Positions 19,925 to 32,204 of a stretch of DNA of 64,000 nt are shown in pieces. The position numbers and the translations under genes were made by a program. Each line of letters opens with the position of its first letter. The first letter of the stretch is position 1. Origin of the DNA: Selaginella moellendorffii (taxonomy: Eukaryota > Streptophyta > Lycopodiopsida > Selaginellales > Selaginellaceae); assembly GCF_000143415.4 (NCBI RefSeq), contig NW_003314268.1:832336-896335 (forward strand), written 5' to 3'. The notes under the pieces are model-generated. The model ran no database searches and was not told the origin of the DNA. It worked only from the letters and a program-made list of their open reading frames with translations.

Positions 19925-22900
19925 CATCGGAGAAGCCAACTCTCAAGAGTCAAATCCAGAAGTTGGATCTCCAAGCAAGTTGAGCAGCACAGGAGGAGGC
20001 CACTAAAGCTATAGACCAGTTAAGTCGAGAGAAGATCGACCTTCTCGAGGACTCGACTCCAAAGATTTGCAACTGTCCAAGACGTGAAAGCAGTGCGTGA
20101 CAACCGTGTCTCAGGGCTCCAGGCGGAGAAGTCCATCACACTTCAGGCGTCTAAACAGGCCAGCGACCAGCCTCCACACTCTTCTAAGTCAAGAGAAGAT
20201 CAATGGATCAAGTTTGACTACACTCTACAGTGTCTGGAGCAAGGAGGGATCTATCTTATCAGCTTTCCAGTCGACGGAGATGAGACAGGAGATACTGCTG
20301 CGGTATAATGTTCACAGCTTGAAGGAATAGTAGCAAGGGAACGACTGCAACGAGATGGTGATAGCGAGAATATGATATAGCTGAAGCTGCTCGTGACGGT
20401 GGGGGTATTCGGATTCACAGAGAGGGCTGCAGAGACTATAAGACAGACTACACTCGACGTTCTCTGTCATCTGGTAGAGCTCTCTAGTTGACGGAGACTT
20501 TGAAAACGGGTCAGGGCTGTCCAGGAATGCTCGTACAGCTGCTCGGATGAAAGTATCAGCAAAGAACTCAGTGTCAGATTGCTTCAAGGGAAATCAAATC
20601 CAAAAGTTGGAGCGGGAAAACTCGGAGCTGTGGCCAAATATCCAAGCAAGTCGAGCACCACAGTAGCAGGTCACTAAAGCGTCAAGTCTGAGCTAAAGAC
20701 CAGTCTCCACACTCTAAGTCGAGGGAAGATCAACGACTGGAATTGAAAGTTTCGGAAGATGGTGGCCGAGATGGAGAGTCGAAAGCGAGGCTCCAGGTGG
20801 AGCAGTCGGCTGGAAGTGCAGCAGAGTCCATCAAACTTCGGCATCTAAACAGGCTAGCCCGCCTCCACACTCTTCTAAGTCAAGAGAAGATCAATGGATC
20901 AAGTTGGGCTACACTCTACAGTGTCTGGAGCAAGGAGGGATCTATCTTATCGGCTTTCCAGTGGACGGAGATGATTCAGGAGCGCCTGCTGCGGTAAGGC
21001 TGTCCATGATAGTAGCGAGGAACGACGTAAACCAGTGTCAGATGGCTGCAAGATGGCGAGAAGACAATATAGCTGAAGCTGCTCGTGACTGGGGTTTCGG
21101 ATGGCTGCAGAGACTATAAGACAGACTACGCTAGACGTTCTCTGTCATCTGGTGGAATGAGGGAAGTGTTCAGACAGGAGTTCTTGAAGGAGAAGCCCCA
21201 GGGGATAATGGCTGACGGAGTCGAATCCGCTGCACGAGGTGGAGCTCTCGGCGAGAGCACGTGATGGCGGAGTTTGGAAGCGCAAAGGCGAGGCTGGAGA
21301 AGCAAGTAACTGGCAGCTGATGGAGAGGATCACGGGACTCGAGGCGCTGGAGGAGAGAGAGACGTGCCAGATGCAAAGCAAAGCTTTGGGCGAGGAGCTC
21401 TGAAGGATGAAGAAGACAAGCCGAGGAGAACCGATGTGAGAGCAGAGGTTTGACGGATCAGATGGACGCTACATGCGACAAGAAGGAGCATCTGGCTTCG
21501 CAGGAAGCTGTGTTTTTGCATGCTTCCGCTCAAGCTTCTCAGCACGATCAAGGCCTGAAGTGGCGGAAGCATTCCCTAACTGCCAGAGGTTCTAAGCACG
21601 TCGAAGAAACGAGAATGGAAGTTCAAGAAGTAACCAGCTCTCGAGAGTCAAATACAGAACAGAGGTGCAAGCCAAGTACTGACAGCTCGAGCAGCGCAGG
21701 GAAGCAGTAGCAAGCCTCCAAAGCGCCAGAGACCAGTCTCCACACTTCTAAGTCAAGAGAAGATCAACCTCTTCGAGGAGATATCCTCCCTCGACTCCAA
21801 AGTTTCGGAGATATCTTGATCAATCGGGAGATAGCAGATAATTTTGTCAAGATCTGGGCTTCTCAAGCGGAGCTCGCCGAGACAGTGGCCGAGATCGGAG
21901 CAGTCAGCCAGCCGAGTGGAGAAGAGTCCATCAAACGTTGGCGTGAGAACAGCGAGATGAAGGAGAAGATGAGATGCCAAGACGGATCAAAGACAAAGCT
22001 CTCTAGTTGACGGAAACGGGACGAGAGCTTCAATGCTTTCCAGGATCACTCTTACAAGTGCTTGGATGATAGAAGATGATGATGGCAAGATGATCTCAAA
22101 CTCGAAGAAACTGCTTGTGGCGGCGGAGCCAGAGGTTCGGCTTCACAAAGACTGAAAAACGGCTGATGTTCGCCCCTGACATGCGGAGACTACAAGAGCT
22201 GGAGCGAACTCTAAGACGAAGCAACAGTCATAAAGACAGAAGATCGGACGAGTTTCATGGAACGTGGAAGCTTCATGGCCACCTTTACAATCGAGAAATG
22301 TGGACTGAGGGTACGTAGAGTCATTCGTTTTTTCCTCTTCCATTCATTTCATCCGTGTTGTTAAACAGAAGAAGCAAGCTGCAGCGACACACAAATTGTG
22401 ATGGTAGCTCCTTTAGTATCAGCAACAAATCCTGGTGGAATATCTTCTGAGCTCCAACTTGGTCCAGATCGTTGGAGGCCGTCTCTTCGAGACTAAATAA
22501 ATAAAACATCTCAGAGACTACGCTAAGGAGCTGCTTATTCTGGCCAACTTGTGAGTAAATAACCTTGAGAGATTATGTTTCTTTTCTATTTGGAAAATAG
22601 TCTGACTGCCAACTTGGTCCAGATCATAGGAGGCCGCCAGAAGAATATGTAAATGAGGGTGGAGCAGGACTTGAAGCAGCGAAAGATAAAACCAACATCA
22701 GAGATCATAAGAATCGAGCAAGTGGGAATGGAAAACTGTAAGATGATTTTAAAACTTGGAGAGAAAGGGAGCAGGCTGAAACAGCTAAGATCGAGCAGCA
22801 AAGATTGAGCAGCTTAAAGACGAAAAAATTTCATAAACCAAGCAGGGGCAGCAGGTTGAAAAATCGAAGTTTTAAGTTCGCCCAGCAGAGTAGGGGCAGC

Positions 22901-22990
22901 AGCTTCAAAAAGAAAAGTGGAAGCAGCTAAAGAGCAGTGACAAGTTTGATCGAGCAGCAGAATAGTTCAGACTCGTGATAGTTTTTTTCA
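19925..22990 (+). pseudogene. decayed coiled-coil tail of copy 1
   Basis: Downstream of exon 3 there are many short frames rich in Glu, Lys, Gln and Ser. Recurrent modules include SKHVEETR (19840 and 21600), SREDQWIK (20200 and 20890) and ELERTLRR (22190). The segment 20140-20480 is duplicated at about 20830-21160. Stops separate the modules. The same sequence, with one module copy fewer, follows copy 3 on the minus strand. Either the exons of a longer gene have degenerated, or this is non-coding repeat derived from it. Confidence 0.5.
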
Positions 22991-23088
22991 TATCATTTTC
23001 TTTGATTTAGCTGTAAAAACGATGATTTAATGTTCATAATGTTTGAATCTCTGAAAGGTCCGAGATCCGACTTGCAACAAGATGATAC

Positions 23089-23370
23089 CTAGGGCACGCT
23101 AGGGCTTGGCGGCAGGGCCGCTTGGCAAGGCATCCCCGTGAACTTTACCATGTAGGCCGAGTATTTGCAATCTGTAGACTTGTCTCTAACATCGTGGATC
23201 TTCTTGTACGTTTGCAAGGATTCCTGATCAGTTTGTCCCCGTAACTTGATTAGAAAATGGAAAAACAAATCCAGCTCAGGAAAATAAGATCTTACATAGT
23301 TTGCTCCAGAGGCATTACCATCACATAGCATGTAAATTTGAACCGACCCGACCAAATGAACGATCTTCAA
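23089..23370 (-). CDS. small unrecognised ORF with possible 51-nt intron
   Basis: An open minus-strand frame of 93 codons runs from a Met through GNASGANY to a stop after ALPPSPSVP. A GT-AG segment at 23295-23245 (GTAAGATCTT...TAATCAAG, 51 nt, divisible by three) could be spliced without changing frame. The homologous stretch near 57890-58105 is eroded by indels, so selection is doubtful. I recognise no family. Confidence 0.3.
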   Translation of the reverse strand: MKIVHLVGSVQIYMLCDGNASGANYVRSYFPELDLFFHFLIKLRGQTDQESLQTYKKIHDVRDKSTDCKYSAYMVKFTGMPCQAALPPSPSVP

Positions 23371-24060
23371 TCCACTGGGAGTTTAGCAACTCCACCTGTG
23401 AAATAAAAAGAACGAAACAAGAAAAAACAATGATGAGAGTCATACTATTAACAAAAACCTCCAGTGGTTCTGGGAAAAAGCAAAATCACATGAGACTAGA
23501 AGAATTCCAAAGCCTTTGAAAACGTGCACGTTGATAAAGGACGCTTTGCCTTAAATCTCCTGCTGGACTGTGGGGTAACGATGGTGATGGCGAAGGTGTT
23601 CGACTTTCTAGGCACCCAGGCACACGACACCACGACACCACGTTAGAGCAAGAACTCAGGAGCTAATATGTACGCACCTCCAGTTGTTCCATATGGTATA
23701 AAGCCATTTTACTTGGTCTAGAAGGTCATAAGCGGATGAGGAGGGAAAAGGCTTGCCCACCTCCTTCCAGACAGTCAAAGTTGTTACCATTGTATGGGAA
23801 AAAAACTAAATTTCTGCACGTCACCACCAATCAAACTTGTAAGATTGCTGTTCGTGAGCATCAAAGAAAGCTTCAAATCATGAACGAGAGTCTAAAGGCC
23901 ATCGCACTTGTAACAATTGGCAAGAGACTTCCCTTCACCTCTGCAATTTCTTGCAGTTTGATAGATAGATCAGCATTGCAACATTTTACCAGCCTCCACA
24001 CACAAGCACTCTTTTAGATACTCTTGTATAGTAGATTCGTTTGGTTATTATAAATAAACG
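23371..24060. other. arm sequence with decayed coding traces
   Basis: The segment at 23736-24017 matches 57490-57760 in reverse. Both strands show short frames; the minus strand reads NADLSIKLQEIAEVKGSLLP before stops. It is probably an eroded exon of an unknown gene. Confidence 0.3.
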
Positions 24061-25505
24061 TTCCTACTAAATACTGATTAAATTGAGAATTGTAATCCAA
24101 GTAGAAATTTGATTATTAATTGATTGTTTTTACTCTTTACATTTGGCCTTTGACATTTTGCTTTATTTAGTTATTATGTTGCAAGTTTATATTTTTATGG
24201 GTTCTTAAAATCTATGAAATCAAGAATGCTAATATTTAAAGCAAATTTTTATGGGTAATAAAGTTTTATTAGTTTCACTATTTTATGTTTCTTGAGAAAA
24301 TATTATAATTTAATATATATTTAGTTACACACACACACACACAATATAAAGGTATTCTTAAAGTATAACACCAGACTGGTATACAACTACTAAATTTTTT
24401 ACAATTGTATTACCTGATAATAATATATATTTTATCTAAAAAATATTAAAATAATGATATTTTAAAATTCTCAATATACCAATTAATGTTAAAAACTTTA
24501 TAGAAATTGTTACAATAAAAGTAATAAAAAGTTTATATTTTAAATAAATAAAAATGGATTTAAAATTAGATTAAAGATATATATTTTTAATTATTTAATA
24601 AATAATAGTATTTAAATAGGATATTTATGTGAAGCAAAAACTCCAACAACACCAACATGAGTGAGTACAAAGAAGCACTGCTGCCTAAAAATTAAAACTT
24701 ATTATTTTCCATCACAACACTCACTTACTCAATTATTCTTTACTTTTCCTAAGGCTTTCTTTTGTATTTTCTCTCCCTCTCCCATAAATATTATTATTGT
24801 CCTTTGATCCTTTATGGCAATAAATAAAATATTAAACACATACCATCTACAAGATCTCTTCTATTTATGAGGTCTATAGGCAAAACTTTAAAGCTATAGT
24901 TGAAGTATGAAGAACAAAGAAGCTATTAAAAACACAAGGGCTTTGATTTTCTTACTGTCCCAAACATTTCAATCAGCAATGTTAATCTAATTTTTCTTTG
25001 ATCCCTTGGGCTGTAATCTTTGGTCCTAACACCTAGGTGAATTTGGTGAATTGGCTAGAAGAAAGTCATAAACTTAAAAATCACATACTTCTATTATACA
25101 CTCTTGACAACCATGAGGAATTGAGTGCTCTTAAATTTTAGAGAAAACCCCCTGAGGGACTAGTGAGTTCAACCAACTTTATTATAAGGGCACTTCTAAA
25201 TACCAATAGACTAGTGAGTCTGGCCAGCTTGACTAGAAGAACTTGACAAAGATGCTAGAATTTCAAGAACACTAGGTTATTTTGGCAATATAAAGTCCTT
25301 GCAAGGATATTAATTTGTTTCTTCTCAACAACAATCTTTCTAGATGTGTCCAAAGTTCCAATCAAGAGGATTTCCTAATATTCTTAGTGTATTTTTTTGT
25401 ATTAAAAGTCCAAGTAGAACTTCATATTCACCAAATTCCAAAATTTCACAATTAGCATAATTATGCCTAATTAGCATCATTCTATCATGTACATTGGGCA
25501 TATAT
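24061..25505. other. AT-rich non-coding arm segment
   Basis: Very AT-rich, no ORF. An (AC)n microsatellite lies at about 24328-24343. It matches the right arm in reverse, for example 24340-24420 with 57070-57190 and 24610-24700 with 55930-56030. Nothing else is seen. Confidence 0.6.
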
Positions 25506-25506
25506 T

Positions 25507-26288
25507 GTAAAATATCATAAATGTGGCTTCATGTATCAAAAAATACTTGTTAACCAGTACTTTTGGACACTCTCTCTTCTGCCATAAAGGTCGATATAGT
25601 TGGACCACTTTATTATTGTCCCCTCTTATGCTAGTGGAGTTAATTGGACATCTTAAGTGTACTTAAACTAAACAAATATAAGGATTGAATTTTTTATATA
25701 TTATTAGCTAAATGTGTTGTATGTTGCACTAGCTAATGATAAGAACACTCATGTGTTGAGTCTAGTTCCTCAATAATGCTTTATGATAGCTTATTGTGTC
25801 CACCAAACAGCCTCACTATCATACCTCATGTATTGGTTCCATTCAGTCTTTTGTGCTATTTATAGTAAGTGGTTAAATCTGTCTAAAATGCATATCTATG
25901 GAATCTAGAGAGTGTCATGAATCCCATGGTGTTGTTCTTACATCCCAATTCACAATTTAGTTCTATTCCATATCTAGTAAATTTTCAAATCCCATAAACT
26001 AGTTCTTGAGATTGGGGTGAAAGCCTAAAAGTATGCATTTTTCTAGGGTGAGGGATGAGGGGTTGTGGGGGGTTCTAAATGTATAGTAAAGATAGTATTT
26101 GGAAGAATTATTGACCATCTAAAATATTAATTTGGCTCCTACTAGGTTGTATTGCTTATGATTTTGTGTCTAGCCTGGGAATAATCTCAAGTTCCATGTT
26201 GCTTTAATCAGTGGGGTATCCACCTTTTTGTTATAGGCCACCAGTATGCCAGAATTGGGGTAAACACCATATGATATTATTTTACATG
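25507..26288 (+). repeat. ancient family A-like LTR
   Basis: It follows the LTR A order: TGTGGCTTCATGTATC, the 'ACTTTTGGACACTC' block, GGGGTGAAAGCCTAAAAG, a G-rich tract and TTCTAAATGTATAGTAAAG, then CCACCAGTATGCCAGAAT. It is strongly diverged and the last third is missing. A reverse copy sits at about 54010-54700, so the insertion predates the arm duplication. Confidence 0.7.
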
Positions 26289-26379
26289 CAAAAGTTGGAT
26301 ATAGGGAGTTAGTGTTCGTAAAAGATATTAAGTGTGTACCAAATCTTCATTTTGTTGCACAAAGGGTTTGGAGTTTGAT

Positions 26380-26920
26380 ATAAGCCATAAATATATATTT
26401 TTTAATTTGCCAACTTACCTTTTTTATTCGACCACCTTTGCTTTGGCATTAGTTAAGTTCCTTTGCCATGGTCCCCACTTATTATACCATCTTTTACTTG
26501 GTTCTACTTGGATTTAGCTTCCTCACTACACAAGTAATGAAGTGTTAGCCATCCATCTACAGATTCATAATATTTTTCTTAATCCCTCTCCTCATATGAG
26601 TTTGGATTTAAGATTTAATTACAATCCTTATAAGCACAACCAGTTAAACATACCAAGCCTCTAGGTTTTTTATATGCTTAGGTATAACAAAACTTAATCA
26701 CAAAACCTTCTAAATCCCAAGACTTGGATGCATTTGTTGTTTCGAGTGTTGCAATACAAACTTATTGTTGCTTATCTTTACGTCACATGTTATAGCTAGA
26801 GAGACCACTCTTACTCCCACTTCTACCCTTGCTCCTATTTTTACTTCCGCTTTTACTCCTACTCCCAATCTTACTACTATTGTTGCTCCCACTCTTACTC
26901 TCACCCCTACTCTCTAGTTG
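26380..26920. other. spacer, no gene seen
   Basis: Similarity to the right arm fades near 26375. The rest is AT-rich, with a CTCCTACTCCCA-type pyrimidine repeat at about 26810-26910 that reads as a VGVRV-like frame on the minus strand. No function is supported. Confidence 0.4.
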
Positions 26921-28260
26921 CAGCTATGGGTGTTTTGAGAGATAGGGAGAGGAAATTTTGATTCTCAAAATATTCCAAATAGTAAAACTCCACAAAGGCT
27001 ATATCAAAGGTCCTCCCTATTTCCTCTGGCAATTAAATTTGGAATTACGGTTTTGTGAATTTGTATGTGAGGGATGGATCCATGGTTAGGGTTGAAAGAT
27101 GACCTAAAACTTGGTGAACTCAACATGAATAAGCTAGTTTAGTTTTCTTGAAAGAATGGAGAGTTTGTTTTAGGAAATTGAGAGAAATCTTAAGTTTTAG
27201 GGGTTAGATTCATATTCTTAGAGACCCTAGGACCATTAGGGGTTTCAACTTCCATGAATTTAGAGTGTAAGTTTAAAGATTTTTCTCGCTCTTACATTAA
27301 TTTTCTACATTACCTCTTTCCACTTGGTTTTCTAGTGATTTCTCATGATTAGTATATTGATTCTGGTTTTTCTTTCTTTGGGTCGATGCGACTTGGCATC
27401 CTCTTTCCAACAAGCTAAAGAGCACCTGGTTTTGTGGAGGATTCAATTGCTAATTTAATGAAATTTTGTCCATCACGCTCCTCTGTTTTTCATGGTAAAT
27501 TTTTCAACACTCTAAGCTTGCAATTTTGGGACTGATTCAAGAATTGTTTTTTCTGGACATGTAAATATAAAGACAAGCTTTTCGGAGAGTCCTTTCTTGG
27601 TAACCAATTCGCTTTAAGCTATGACATGGAGTAGTTTTTCTCTCACGGCGCTTCATATCTCAAATTTGCAAGTTTCTAGCTTAATCTTGAGGGAATTTGA
27701 GGTGTTATTCTCATGGAAATCATTACGGCCATGTTATTACCTTTTACCAATGTTAAAAATGAGTGTTTCTTGTACTAGGGAGTGCATTTTCTTTTGTTTT
27801 CCTTCTTATTGTCTAGAATTTAATGTTTGAATCAATTTTTTTTTGAGATTTTAGGCATTTTAACTCATGGTTTTGGTTTCATTTTCTTGGTTTGAGTATA
27901 AAATTTTAAACAAGTCCATCCACACCCATTTTTGTGTGTAAAGTCAAGAGATTTCCATGCAAATGTTTTCCTCTTAGGCATTTTGAGTATTGGAGTTTCA
28001 TTTTTTCTTTTTTTCCCCCTTTTCTTTGCAATATTTTTTTCTTTTGTCGTGAAAAATTGGCATTTGCAAGAGTGAGAGTGATTTTATTTGGGAAAATCTA
28101 CATGAGGATACTCTTTTATTTGGAGTTATCCCATTTAGATACTTTGCTCTCACACAAGTCAAAGTTCTTAGTGCGTTGTATTTTCCACAACCTGGCATCT
28201 ACTGCACAGTGGACATTTTATGCTAGTTCACACGTTCCAGTTAGAGATGGCAACTAGCAA
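26921..28260 (+). repeat. retroelement-derived repeat D, copy 1
   Basis: Partly similar to 37460-38730 in the same orientation, for example GTAACCAATTCGCTTTAAGC with GGTCAATTCGCTGGAAGCCATGACATG. Each copy lies upstream of gag-like sequence, so it may be an LTR or leader region. Boundaries are unknown. Confidence 0.45.
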
Positions 28261-28579
28261 ACTTCCATACAGTGCCTAGGGTATGGGGATCAAAAAGAGT
28301 AATTTGATAATCGAGCTCTCGTAGAAGGTGTGAAAAATGTGAGGAGCTTAAAGCATGCTGCTTACAGTAGGCAGGGAGACTAAGATGCCCTCTTCGTTCT
28401 TGGTACTACTCGCATTGCGATGTTATGATATATAGCATAAAGAGATGTTGGAAGCTTCACTTAGAACTTCGATTTTGTCAAGCATGTTTAATAGTAACTT
28501 CTACCAGACAACATATTTCTTCCATGGCTAGAGATAGATACCAGCAAAAATTGGAGTAGAAAGCGATCGAAGACACCCT

Positions 28580-29338
28580 TTCGTCGAGCTGTGGAAACAC
28601 TGATGCATGTCAACATAGTTTATGTTGTAGAGGACGGTTATAAGATGGCTGCTATGACTCAAGGGCGCAAGAAGGTTTCTCCTTTAGCCCCAAATATTGA
28701 TGGTGAGCAAGATCCAGCTCTAGTTTCTAGAACTTCCCCATCTCTCATGGCATGCAAGTTACCCCATGCTTCGGTATTTGCAATGCCACCCACATCCTTG
28801 GCCACAACTTCAAATCCAACAATTGGATATTCATCCAACTTTCAATGTGGGGTCTCTCAACTGCCTTCCACTCTTTCTCAAGTCCCATAAGAAGTTCTTG
28901 CTTAGATTGTTGACACTTCAGTCTAGATCACACTTGGTGAGCTTTTGCAATATGTACCTGGTTTTACTCCTTAGCTAGAGGCTTTGCCAAGTCCATAGGC
29001 ATCCCCATGGAACATCAGTATAACATCCACATCATCAACACTCAGACCACTTATAATCCCAAAGCATTCTTTGTGGAGGTCCACATCAGCGATAGATCTT
29101 TGACAGTACAAGCATTACTTGATTCTAGATCCCAGAGCAACATCATCTCCCTCAACTTGGCACTTTCTAGTGGCTTGGAAGTGGTGAGAAACACAACTAT
29201 CATCCTCAAAATGTTAGCCAATCACTGAATTGTTCCTACAAGCATCTATTGGAATGTCAAGATCTTGGTGCAAGGAGTGGTTTCCATTCTAAATTTCCTT
29301 GTTGTGGACTTCCAACAGCTAGTATTTGGGAAGCTGAA
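28580..29338 (+). pseudogene. gypsy gag/protease fragment
   Basis: It reads DGEQDPALVS and LMACKLP, matching the equivalent region at 48240-48320 (DINGKQDLAV, IACKLP). A protease-like active site follows (VQALLDSRSQSNIIS, 29107-29160), where DSGS would be expected. Stops at 28888 and elsewhere break it. It ends abruptly against the inverted tail of coiled-coil copy 2. Confidence 0.6.
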
Positions 29339-31007
29339 GGACTTCTCGAGCTCGGAGCCAACTTCATTTCTAGTTTCTTCGACGTGCTTAGAACAGTTTG
29401 CTCGTGTTCTCTTCTCAGGTAAACCCAGGGTCTAGTCGTCTTAGAGTTCGCTCCAGCCCGGCCGATCATCTTCTCGTCATCATGGTTCCGACAAAACAAA
29501 CACTCATCGTTCACTTCAGCTCTCTACAACAAACACGGAAGTTATGGCCATCTGGAATCTGGAAGGTATATCAAACTTACCTGTCTCCCTCTTGAATTCT
29601 GCAACAAAATCTCTCCCCGCACGATCATATAGTTCTTTTGCCTCCTTCACGAAGACCACCTCGCCGGACTGAAGCTTCTTCCACGGTTTCCTCTCACTCG
29701 GGATCCTATCCAGCATTTTCTGGAGCCTCATCATCTTCCGCGCTCGCTTGATCCTCTCTCGGTCGCTGGATTTGCCGTTGAGCTCCTCGTAAAGCTGCTC
29801 GGTGAGTCTGATCAGAATCCGGAGCGCACTAACACTCCAAGACTTTTCCTCATACTTCTCCTCTTCTGTTTCCTCGCGCTTTTCCTCTTCCAAGCTGCGG
29901 ATCTTCTTCTCGGTTTTTCCCCTCTGGTTTAGCCACCGATTTACCTTGTGGAGAGCTTCGAGATACGCGAACTCAACATAGCCCCCTTGGCCATCGCTAA
30001 GATGGGTTTCACTCCGCCGTCGGGTGCCGTCGGGAAGAATGTCCTCCGCTGAGGAAGAGAAGCGAACCATCTTCGGCCTGGAACCTGCAAGTCCAGAAGG
30101 CCATCGTGAGTCACAGTAGAAGAAGAATGCGAGAAGCAAAAGGAACCATACCTGGACGACGACCCCCGGCTGGCAGTAGAATTGGCTTGGGTCGCTGCTC
30201 CTCCTGCTTGGGCTTGTCATTCTCCTGCTGCTTCATCTTCTCTTGATCGTCTTCCCGTTCCAGAGGCTTCTTGATCGGCTTGATCATCTGCTCCTCCTCT
30301 TGTTCCAGCTGCTGCTTCATCGGCTTCATCCGCTGCTCCTCCTCCTGTTCCTGCTCTTGCTTGATCGGCTTGATCGGCTTGATCGGCTTGATCGGCTTGA
30401 TCGGCTGATTCGGCTGATTCTTCTCCTCTCGTTCCAGCTGCGGCTGCTCCTTGTGACCTTGCTCCTGTTTCACCTCGCGCCTGAGTTCCTTCGTCTCATG
30501 GGCTTCTTTCTCCTGCTCCTCCTCGCTCAGCTGCTCAGCTTTCTTCTCTTGCTCCTCCTCCTTCAGCTGCTTCTCGGCTTCCTTTTCCTCCTCTTGTTCC
30601 AGCTTCATCGGCTTCATCTGATCGGCTTCTTTCTCCTCCTCGTTCACCTGCTCGGCTGTCTTCTCTTCCTTCAGCTGCTCCGCTTTCTTCTCTTGATTCT
30701 CCTCTTCGTCCTCTTTCTCTTGTTCCGGCTTGATCGGCTTGATCGGCTCCTTGTGCCCTCGCTCCTGTCGTATCGCTTCTAAGACGATTTTCACCTCGTG
30801 CCTGAGTTCCTTCAACTTCAAGGCGGCGGCGTCCATGGCTTCTCCCGAGACGGCCTCACAGACACGATCTTGGACCTTCAGCTTCGAGGCCGCCGCGTCC
30901 ATGGCTTCCGGGTGGACCTTGTTGTCGCCCTTGTGCGCCTTTTTTGGTCGAAAGAGAGACCACAAACCTGTGACGCATCCACTGCGCTCCTGCTCTGTTC
31001 GCGCCAT
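29339..31007 (-). pseudogene. E/K/Q-rich coiled-coil protein, copy 2 (frameshifted, 3' truncated)
   Basis: Exons by homology: 31007-30152, 30084-29581 and 29523 to about 29340, with introns of 67 and 57 nt. Exon 1 equals that of copy 3 (same IKP-run lengths), both shorter than copy 1 by 12 residues. Just before the second donor this copy has one extra G (GAGGGAGACAG against GAGGAGACAG), so splicing leads to a stop two to three codons into exon 3. The predicted product is about 455 residues. Exon 3 is then cut at about 29340, where homology stops and a retroelement fragment begins. Exon 1 and most of exon 2 remain open, so a shortened protein is possible. Confidence 0.7.
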
Positions 31008-31720
31008 AGCTTGCCCTTTGCAAAATGCCTTTAATGCCCTAACCCTTACTAAATGTATTTCACATTAATGTATAAATTAGTAATTGCCTAGCATTTGCAA
31101 ACACTTTATAGTTTTTAAAAATTAAGTTGGAATAGTATCAAAATAGCAATTGGTGTGTTTGAGGAAGTAACTACAAACATGTAGGAAACTATCAGATCCC
31201 AGAAGCTATCTATATAACTACAAAATCCCATTACAAACACATAGAATAAACATTATAAAATCAATTACCTCCTACAATGCTACAAGACACTTTGGCTGGA
31301 AGTGTGCTTATGAATGTCTGGATCTAGCCACATAAAAGTTTGAAAGACAAAGGAAATCGTGAGAGTGTGCTGGTGGCAATAAAGAGATTGGGGAGCTATG
31401 AATCACAGCACTCTAGAAGCAATCCAGCAAGAAAATTGAAGATATGCAAACCTGGCATTTGCAATCCGGTGTCTTGCACAGTGAAATCATAACCCTAGAG
31501 AAGAAGATGCAGCATGAATCACCACTCTCAAGTGAGTCTCCACTGTAGGATACATTTTGATGGCAGAAGTCAGAGTGCAAAAGGTTGTGTCAATGCTTTA
31601 GAATTTGGTCAACATAAACGATTTCTTCTCTAGGCCCATGCAATTGGCAACCTCCCATTAGCTAAAAGTCAACATTAACACAATTATTCTCTAAGACATG
31701 GTTATAAAATGACTCTTTAG
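31008..31720. other. 5' flank shared by coiled-coil copies 2 and 3
   Basis: Nearly identical to 62324-62890, apart from small indels near 31480 and 31510. It includes CCCTAACCCTTACTAAAT just upstream of the start, also present upstream of copy 1. Promoter elements cannot be fixed. Confidence 0.6.
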
Positions 31721-32204
31721 GATTTGACAATCCAAAAAGTCTGGCAACTTCTTATTATTATAGAATTTTTACTGTGACTTGGTAGCACCCTATAGAAATA
31801 TAATTTGTTGTGCCTTGCATGTAGCAACATTTGGTCTGCTTAATAGTAGTGTCATTGCTATTTAGTATTATTGAACAATCCAATTGATTAATAATATAAT
31901 TATGTTTATATTTATAAATCAATATTAACTTTATTGAGAATGAATAAGAATATATTAGGAAGTATTTAGGAAATTTTATAGATTATAAACATGTTTTATA
32001 AAAAATAAATAATACTCATTAAATATTAAAATATCGTAGAATATTTAAGTATATTCTAGGTATATCCACCACCATAGACAAAATTCTAAGGTGAAATAGA
32101 ATACCTTACTTTTGTAGCATCACATCTTTGTGGCTTGATACTAGGCTAGCTTGCTAGCCTCTTGAAGGTAAAGTGCCTTAGGCTCATAAAAATCAGCTCA
32201 TAGA
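31721..32204. other. AT-rich spacer
   Basis: No ORF and no recognised repeat. Confidence 0.4.

Larger units (their letters stand above)
17598..26375. repeat. left arm of a large inverted duplication
   Basis: The reverse complement of about 53925-63466. Matching landmarks: 17600-17700 with 63370-63466, coiled-coil exons with 60613-62323, the decayed tail with 58380-60612, 23.1-24.0 kb with 57.5-58.1 kb, the AT-rich stretch near 24300-24420 with 57070-57200, and 24620-24700 with 55930-56030. 26280-26370 matches 53930-54010. The arms differ by indels, including about 900 bp extra near 56.1-57.0 kb. The spacer is about 27.5 kb. Confidence 0.8.

Noticed and set aside
24328-24343. (AC)n tract
   Set aside because: An ordinary short microsatellite with no further signal.
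26710-26904. Minus-strand frame reading VRVGATIVVRLGVGVKAEV
   Set aside because: It is produced by a CTCCTACTCCCA-type simple pyrimidine repeat, with no conserved motif and no partner copy.
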